From Pedosphaera sp. (lineage in GTDB: Bacteria; Verrucomicrobiota; Verrucomicrobiia; Limisphaerales; SXQI01): DNA of 64,000 nucleotides. Position numbers and translations under genes: made by a program. Shown here piece by piece: positions 59,230 to 64,000 of this stretch. The notes under the pieces were generated by a model, which saw only the letters and a program-made list of their open reading frames with translations, was not told the DNA's origin and ran no database searches. The DNA lies in assembly GCA_025359965.1 (NCBI GenBank), contig JANYDC010000031.1:1-64000 (forward strand), given 5' to 3'. The first letter of the stretch is position 1, and the number at the start of each line of letters is the position of its first letter.

Positions 59230-62067
59230 TCATGGAAGCAGGACCGAAATTGGGACTTCGCCCAAAGGTTGGCCATTGCGGTGAAGGGCGGCCTCCAAAT
59301 CTGCGACGCGGACTGGCTTAGTCACGTAATCGTCCATTCCCGCAGCGATGCAGTTCTCCCGATCACCCTGCATGGCGTTGGCCGTCATGGCGATAATACG
59401 AATCGGCCACCTCGCTCGAGGGTGAAGCGGATGTTCACGCTCCGTATTCCGAATTTTTCGGGAGGCCTCGTAACCATCCATCTCAGGCATCTGGCAATCC
59501 ATAATAACCAGGTCGTAAGGCTTGCGGGAGACGGCCTCGATCACTTCCAGACCGTTGCCGACCACGTCGGCAGTGCAGCCGAGTTTTTTCAATTGGTGAA
59601 GGGCGACACGCTGATTCACCGGATTGTCCTCAGCTAAAAGAATGCGAAGTCCCGAGGAACGCGGAGAGAAATCTGATTTTTTGACCGTGTCGCCAACAGG
59701 TGACATTGGCCAAAGAGAATCCGCCTTTGGATCTTCGCTCATTGCCAGGAGGATTCGATGGTAGAGCTCGACCTGTTTGACGGGCTTTGAGGTGGCGGCG
59801 GAAACATCAAGGCTTTGCGTCTCAGACGGAGTGAGCCGGTGCCCCATTGAGGTAAGGAGCACAAGACGCAGCGCAGCCAGATTGGGTTGGTTGCGAATGG
59901 CGTTTACAAGAGCGTGGCCGTCCATTCCCGGCATCTGCATATCAATAATGGCGAGGTTGCAACTTCCCGCCAAACGATGGCCGCCAAGCCATTCCAGCGC
60001 AACTGCGCCGGAAGCCGCTGTGACAGGTTTCATATTCCATGCGCGAGTCTGCTGCTCAAGGATTCGGCGGCTGGTTGCATTATCATCGACAATCAGAACA
60101 TGCAACCCTTCCAAACGCTCATCCACGACAAGGCCATACTCGTTCACGGAATCCATTTCAAAATCCACCTCAAACCAAAAAGTGGAACCGCACCCCGGCT
60201 CGCTTTCCACGCCGATGTCGCCATTCATCATTGCGACCAACTGCTTGGAAATAGCCAAGCCAAGCCCCGTACCACCGTACTTGCGGGTGGTGGAACCATC
60301 CGCCTGCGTGAAAGCCCTAAAAAGTTTGGCTTGCGCTTCCTTGGCAATACCAATGCCGGTGTCCGCTATCTCAAACCGCAGCCGCGCCTTAGTTGGTGTC
60401 CGATGTTTCAGCGAAACTTTGAAAACCACTTCGCCACGCTCGGTGAACTTGATGGAATTACCTCCAATATTAAGAATGATCTGCCTGAGTCGTCCGGGAT
60501 CGCCGCGCAGTTGAACCGGTACATCATCATTGATCTCGCAAGCGAGTTCCAGTCCCTTAGCCTGAGAATTCTCAGCTAAAAGATCAAGGGTTCCCTCCAA
60601 AGTTTCCCGCAAGTCAAAATTGATTTGTTCAAACGCAAGTTTGCCCGCCTCGATCTTTGAGAAATCAAGAATATCGTTAATAATGGTCAGCAAGGCGTCG
60701 CCGCTGTTGCGCACAGTGCTTGCAAACTCTCTTTGCTCGTCACTCAGATCAGTTTCGAGAAGGAACTGAGTCATTCCTATAATGCCATTCATGGGCGTGC
60801 GGATCTCATGGCTCATATTGGCCAGGAATTCGCTCTTGGCGCGGTTGGCCGCCTCAGCGGCGGCGGTCGCGCTCTCCCATTGTATCTCGGCCTCCCGGCG
60901 CTCTGTAATATCAGTAGAAACCCCCAGCACTTGAATTTTGCCATCCGAGGAGGGGAACGCCCGCTTGTAAGTCTGCAACCAATGAATTTTTCCCTTGGAG
61001 TCGGTGCTGGTCTCCTCGCGAATGAGCTTGTCCCGACCTGATATCATCACTTCCTGATCATCTGCCAGGAATTTATCGGCCTCAAGTGGCTTGGGATGGA
61101 ACTTTCTAAAATCAGCGCCAGTAAGATTTTCAACCGTTGTGCCTTTGAACTCGGCGAAAGCGCGATTGGCCAGAACAACCACACCGTTCCAATCTTTCAC
61201 GTAAATCAGGTTGGGCGTAAAATCAATGACAGCGCGGGCAAACTCCTCCTGTTTGCGGAGACGTGTTTCAGCCTGCATCCGTTCCTCCACCTCCAGTTTT
61301 AAATCACGTGTGCGCTCCCCAACACGTTCCTCCAGTTTGCTGTGGGCCGACTGGTGAGCAGTATCGCGGGCCTCAATTTCCTCCAGCATCTTGTTGAAGC
61401 GATCAATCAATCGGCCCAACTCGTCCTTCCCATAACTCGTTGCGCGAACGGCATAATTCTTGTCGCGTGCAACGGTTTCAGCAACCTCGGAAAGGTGCAG
61501 AATAGGTTTTGAGATGAACTTTTGCAGAACTGAAGTAAGGATGTAGGCAACCGCAATTGAGGCTAGAAGCACAACAAAAACAATGAAGACAAATCGGTGG
61601 AGCCGGGAATGGAGCAGCCCCAGATCCGACCTGATAAAGACGGTTCCAATCTTTTCGCCGACAAGATTGACCGAATGAAAAACCCAGAGTTCACCATCCT
61701 GAAACCGATGGCCGTCAGGTTCGGGACCGTTCGGGACAAGTGGAGATTTCTCCGAGGCACGTTTGTAACCGGCAAAAACAGCCCCTTCTTTGTTAAAGAT
61801 TGAGGCGGAAATGGTGTGGGGCTCGGCCGCAAGCGACCGCATGACCTCATCAGCCGCGCCAGGCTCGTTGAAGCTTAATGCGGCAGAACTGGTGGCACCC
61901 ACCATTTCGGCAGTAATGGAAAGATCGCGAGCCATGCTTTTCCTGAACGCGACATGGTCATAAATGACAAAAGCGGCGCTCGAAAGCAGCAAAGCTGTGC
62001 AAGTGATCATCATGACCAGCAGCATCAGCTTAGCCTTAATGGGGATATTCTGAAAACGATGCGTCAT
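59230..62067 (-). CDS. Hybrid sensor histidine kinase with two receiver domains
   Basis: The 945-aa protein has an N-terminal membrane helix (10-36), a periplasmic sensor domain (about 45-155), a second membrane helix (158-182) and a HAMP domain (about 183-237). A PAS domain (about 275-390: [20 protein letters not shown]) follows. The kinase core has phospho-acceptor His420 ([13 protein letters not shown]), an N-box [11 protein letters not shown] and an ATP lid [13 protein letters not shown]. Two receivers follow, with Asp709 ([11 protein letters not shown]) and Asp857 ([11 protein letters not shown]). All key residues are intact. No output domain or separate regulator lies in the window. It overlaps the upstream YfiR-like gene by 4 bases, which suggests that the periplasmic domain senses the YfiR-like protein. 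Confidence 0.95.
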   Translation of the reverse strand: MTHRFQNIPIKAKLMLLVMMITCTALLLSSAAFVIYDHVAFRKSMARDLSITAEMVGATSSAALSFNEPGAADEVMRSLAAEPHTISASIFNKEGAVFAGYKRASEKSPLVPNGPEPDGHRFQDGELWVFHSVNLVGEKIGTVFIRSDLGLLHSRLHRFVFIVFVVLLASIAVAYILTSVLQKFISKPILHLSEVAETVARDKNYAVRATSYGKDELGRLIDRFNKMLEEIEARDTAHQSAHSKLEERVGERTRDLKLEVEERMQAETRLRKQEEFARAVIDFTPNLIYVKDWNGVVVLANRAFAEFKGTTVENLTGADFRKFHPKPLEADKFLADDQEVMISGRDKLIREETSTDSKGKIHWLQTYKRAFPSSDGKIQVLGVSTDITERREAEIQWESATAAAEAANRAKSEFLANMSHEIRTPMNGIIGMTQFLLETDLSDEQREFASTVRNSGDALLTIINDILDFSKIEAGKLAFEQINFDLRETLEGTLDLLAENSQAKGLELACEINDDVPVQLRGDPGRLRQIILNIGGNSIKFTERGEVVFKVSLKHRTPTKARLRFEIADTGIGIAKEAQAKLFRAFTQADGSTTRKYGGTGLGLAISKQLVAMMNGDIGVESEPGCGSTFWFEVDFEMDSVNEYGLVVDERLEGLHVLIVDDNATSRRILEQQTRAWNMKPVTAASGAVALEWLGGHRLAGSCNLAIIDMQMPGMDGHALVNAIRNQPNLAALRLVLLTSMGHRLTPSETQSLDVSAATSKPVKQVELYHRILLAMSEDPKADSLWPMSPVGDTVKKSDFSPRSSGLRILLAEDNPVNQRVALHQLKKLGCTADVVGNGLEVIEAVSRKPYDLVIMDCQMPEMDGYEASRKIRNTEREHPLHPRARWPIRIIAMTANAMQGDRENCIAAGMDDYVTKPVRVADLEAALHRNGQPLGEVPISVLLP

Positions 62068-62651
62068 TTTCCGGGCACTTTCTTGGCAAGTTTTTGAAGA
62101 TTGGCGCTGATATGGAGCCCGGCGCGTCCGGCGGCTTCGGCGTTGATCTCAAAACGAACCTTGTCGGCTTCGAAAACGAAGTTAATCAAACCACCCCTCT
62201 GAATGAATTTATCGCTCTCGCCCACAGTTAGAACAGGGCGATTCGCAGCACATCTGAGAACATTATCCACGAGCCTGTCCTCCGCTGCCGCAATAAAAAG
62301 GACTTGTGCCACGAAGTTCGTTTCGCGCTCGCTAATCAAACAAATTTTGATGGGATGCCCATTGATGGTGCGGTCTTTGATGGTTTTTTCCAGATCAGCT
62401 CCAAAAGGATTTCCCCCCACAATTCCAATGATAATGGGAGAGTCAGACTTGGGAAAAGCATCAGAGGGCCACTCGACAAACTTGGCGAAGTTGTAAAGAA
62501 ATGCCGCCTTAAGCTGGTACTCCTTGGTGGCCTCAGCACCCAAGGCCGGTTGAAGCAACACCCCGAATATAAAGGCGGTCAATGCCAAGGCCAGCCCGCG
62601 TTGAGTTTGCGGGTTCAAGCGCCTGCGCCGATATGCGCTTAAAATTTCCAT
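62064..62651 (-). CDS. yfiR: YfiR-family periplasmic protein (DUF4154)
   Basis: YfiR of Pseudomonas is a periplasmic repressor of a membrane signalling protein. The 195-aa product has a signal sequence ([20 protein letters not shown], cleavage near GAEATK) and the family core [20 protein letters not shown], with the [19 protein letters not shown] segment and the end [17 protein letters not shown], then [20 protein letters not shown]. It lies between a TonB-dependent receptor gene (13-base overlap upstream) and a hybrid kinase (4-base overlap downstream), so it is likely the messenger between the outer-membrane receptor and the kinase sensor domain. That link is inferred from context. Confidence 0.9.
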   Translation of the reverse strand: MEILSAYRRRRLNPQTQRGLALALTAFIFGVLLQPALGAEATKEYQLKAAFLYNFAKFVEWPSDAFPKSDSPIIIGIVGGNPFGADLEKTIKDRTINGHPIKICLISERETNFVAQVLFIAAAEDRLVDNVLRCAANRPVLTVGESDKFIQRGGLINFVFEADKVRFEINAEAAGRAGLHISANLQKLAKKVPGK

Positions 62652-64000
62652 GTAAGCTTGGCGTAGAAGCTCCGTTCGACTTCCGTGTCACGAGTGGTAA
62701 AGCTGGTAAACTCCGGATGGTGGTCATCCAAAAGATTCTGCATGCCAAGGCTGATTTCAACGTTCTTGGTCGGCTGCCACCCCACCCTTAAATCGAGCCG
62801 AAGGTAAGCTGGGATATTGCGGCCATTCAGGGAATCCACATAATAAATGGAACCGTCAAAAGCCAAATGGTAGGGAAGGCTTAGGTAGGATCTCAAAGAA
62901 ACCTGGTGCTTGGGACTGCCGTCCTCAATGGCGTCGATTTTTCCAAGGGAAGAAAATCCTGATGTGTGAAGGTCCATGCGCAACAGGCTGTAGCTTCCCA
63001 TTAACTTCCATTCATCCGTGACGTTCCAGGTTGAGCTCAACTCAAAGCCGTAAACCTGCCCCTGCATGTCATTTTGATAGACATCTGGCCGAAAAATCAC
63101 AGGCGGACCGGAAAGAGGGGGACCTACTTCGGCAACCAGCAAATCACTGTAGAGGTTGAAGAAAGTGGAAAGGTCAACGAAGACTCGTTTGTGGGGCTGG
63201 ACGCGATAGCCCACTTCAAAAGAGTTCATTTTCTCGGCTTCGAGGCCGTTCCTCCCGGTCAGTCCCAATACCATGGTGTTGCCGCCCGGGTCCGGATAAG
63301 CAGCGTATCGGTAGGATATGTCGTTTTCCAGGCGGGCCGGGGTTCTGCTCGCCTGGGAAGCGCCAAGCCAAAACGATTGACGGCCTGTGGGAGTCCAGAG
63401 TAACCGGGCATTAGGCTGGAATTCAAAGCCGGTGTATTCATTGTGCTCCAGTTTCGCGCCCAGTGTGAGGCGCAACTTATCAGGGACCATCCAAAAGTCA
63501 TCCTGAACAAAGGCGCTCAGCAAATCCTGATCGCGGCTGGTGGAACTAAACTCCACTTGGCCATTATTATCGTTCTTCATCGACTGAAAACGGTAACCTC
63601 CACCCCACAAAAGCTCATTCTGCTCACCTAGTTCCACACGATGCTGAAAATCGATATCAAATGTTTCGACACTGTTATCAATAAGAGCGCCCAATCGATC
63701 CGCTCTATCGTAATAAGTCTGGACGGAAAAATCGGACGACTCGGAGATGGTGTGAGACCATCTTGAAAGAAAATTGGCTCCGCTGAAGTCGTCCTTGGAA
63801 TCGTATGACAAGGAATAAGGCGGGAATGCGAGCGGGGTTGTCTGGCGATACCCAGCGTGACCCGTGTAATAATCTCCTTGGAAAGTGAACTGATTGGGAG
63901 AATTGGGAGCCCAGTCAATGCGGAATCCCGTCTGGGAGAGATCCCGCTCGTCAGGTCCATCGGCGCCGCTTGGATAGACGAAATCGTCATTGTTGGAATG
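62639..64000 (-). CDS. TonB-dependent outer-membrane receptor, C-terminal part (5' end outside window)
   Basis: The frame stays open to the window edge, giving about 453 visible residues, all beta-barrel. Typical strands are visible (FSVQTYYDRADRLGALIDNS-type repeats, AFVQDDFWMVPDKLRLTLGA, NEYTGFEFQPNARLLWTPTG, FEVGYRVQPHKRVFVDLSTF, RVGWQPTKNVEISLGMQNLL). The protein ends in an aromatic-terminal strand YAKLTWKF, as outer-membrane proteins recognised by the BAM complex do. The plug, TonB box and signal peptide lie outside the window. It is the first visible gene of an operon with YfiR-like and kinase genes. The ligand is unknown. Confidence 0.92.
   Translation of the reverse strand, partial: HSNNDDFVYPSGADGPDERDLSQTGFRIDWAPNSPNQFTFQGDYYTGHAGYRQTTPLAFPPYSLSYDSKDDFSGANFLSRWSHTISESSDFSVQTYYDRADRLGALIDNSVETFDIDFQHRVELGEQNELLWGGGYRFQSMKNDNNGQVEFSSTSRDQDLLSAFVQDDFWMVPDKLRLTLGAKLEHNEYTGFEFQPNARLLWTPTGRQSFWLGASQASRTPARLENDISYRYAAYPDPGGNTMVLGLTGRNGLEAEKMNSFEVGYRVQPHKRVFVDLSTFFNLYSDLLVAEVGPPLSGPPVIFRPDVYQNDMQGQVYGFELSSTWNVTDEWKLMGSYSLLRMDLHTSGFSSLGKIDAIEDGSPKHQVSLRSYLSLPYHLAFDGSIYYVDSLNGRNIPAYLRLDLRVGWQPTKNVEISLGMQNLLDDHHPEFTSFTTRDTEVERSFYAKLTWKF

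Noticed and set aside
1-64000. tRNA and rRNA genes
   Set aside because: No T-loop, anticodon-arm or rRNA-like sequence was recognised by eye; a tRNAscan and rRNA search would settle it.

Overview
The window reads as chromosomal DNA of a member of the Verrucomicrobiota, most likely a Pedosphaera/Limisphaerales-type soil or freshwater lineage. This is inferred from gene content, not from an rRNA gene, since none is present. The signs are two giant secreted multidomain proteins of the PVC 'membrane-bound dehydrogenase' type (beta-propeller plus HEAT plus cytochrome or cupredoxin), several secreted PQQ-like and FG-GAP propellers, a sigma factor fused to a membrane domain, and intergenic DNA full of short GC-rich dispersed repeats and REP-like hairpins.

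Layout. 1-6517 (+) is the conserved translation operon nusA(partial)-infB-rbfA-nrnA-truB-ribF. 6800-13563 holds a 1474-aa SGNH/propeller/HEAT/discoidin/cupredoxin protein and a convergent family GH32 fructan hydrolase, with a strong hairpin terminator between them. 13656-18815 (-) is a compact defence-like operon: XRE-ImmA metallopeptidase, DinD and a type I restriction subunit HsdR, with no hsdM or hsdS anywhere in the window. 18816-21535 is accessory: a 160-bp tandem repeat with strong hairpins, an unknown 291-aa protein, a decayed IS1-like transposase and an orphan membrane/zinc-ribbon protein. 21847-24621 (-) carries an FG-GAP repeat protein and a glycine-rich RRM protein with its own terminator. 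25093-31839 (+) carries a Gcr-type membrane protein, a second giant PVC dehydrogenase-like protein ending in a c-type cytochrome, and the membrane-fused ECF sigma factor. 31987-37173 holds PQQ-like propeller genes around a probable Panacea-type toxin-antitoxin pair that is bracketed by copies of a dispersed repeat.

37174-42169 is a second accessory stretch: a REP-associated tyrosine transposase (RAYT) relic with three matching REP hairpins, an orphan membrane protein, an 11-unit Sel1-repeat protein, a HEPN-like protein and a doubtful low-complexity ORF. 42170-52348 is mostly ordinary housekeeping: a metal-ligand-rich exported peptide, two Nudix hydrolases, an MFS carrier, FabI, an SGNH hydrolase overlapping fabI, a lipoprotein, tandem cyclophilins, a TPR-Rieske-coiled-coil operon, a HAD phosphatase and a NYN ribonuclease. 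52382-59044 has a WecG/TagA glycosyltransferase, a disordered RG-rich protein, a GlcD-type oxidase, a large secreted Ig-like protein and a second MFS carrier. The window ends (59230-64000, -) in an operon of TonB-dependent receptor (partial), YfiR-like periplasmic protein and a hybrid histidine kinase with two receivers, which looks like an outer-membrane-to-cytoplasm sensory circuit.

The best candidates for something under-described are the immA-dinD-hsdR operon lacking its methylase and specificity genes, the repeat-flanked Panacea pair with an unassigned toxin, the cupredoxin-versus-cytochrome swap between two paralogous giant proteins, and the receptor-YfiR-kinase operon. All assignments come from reading the sequence by eye; no database search was run.
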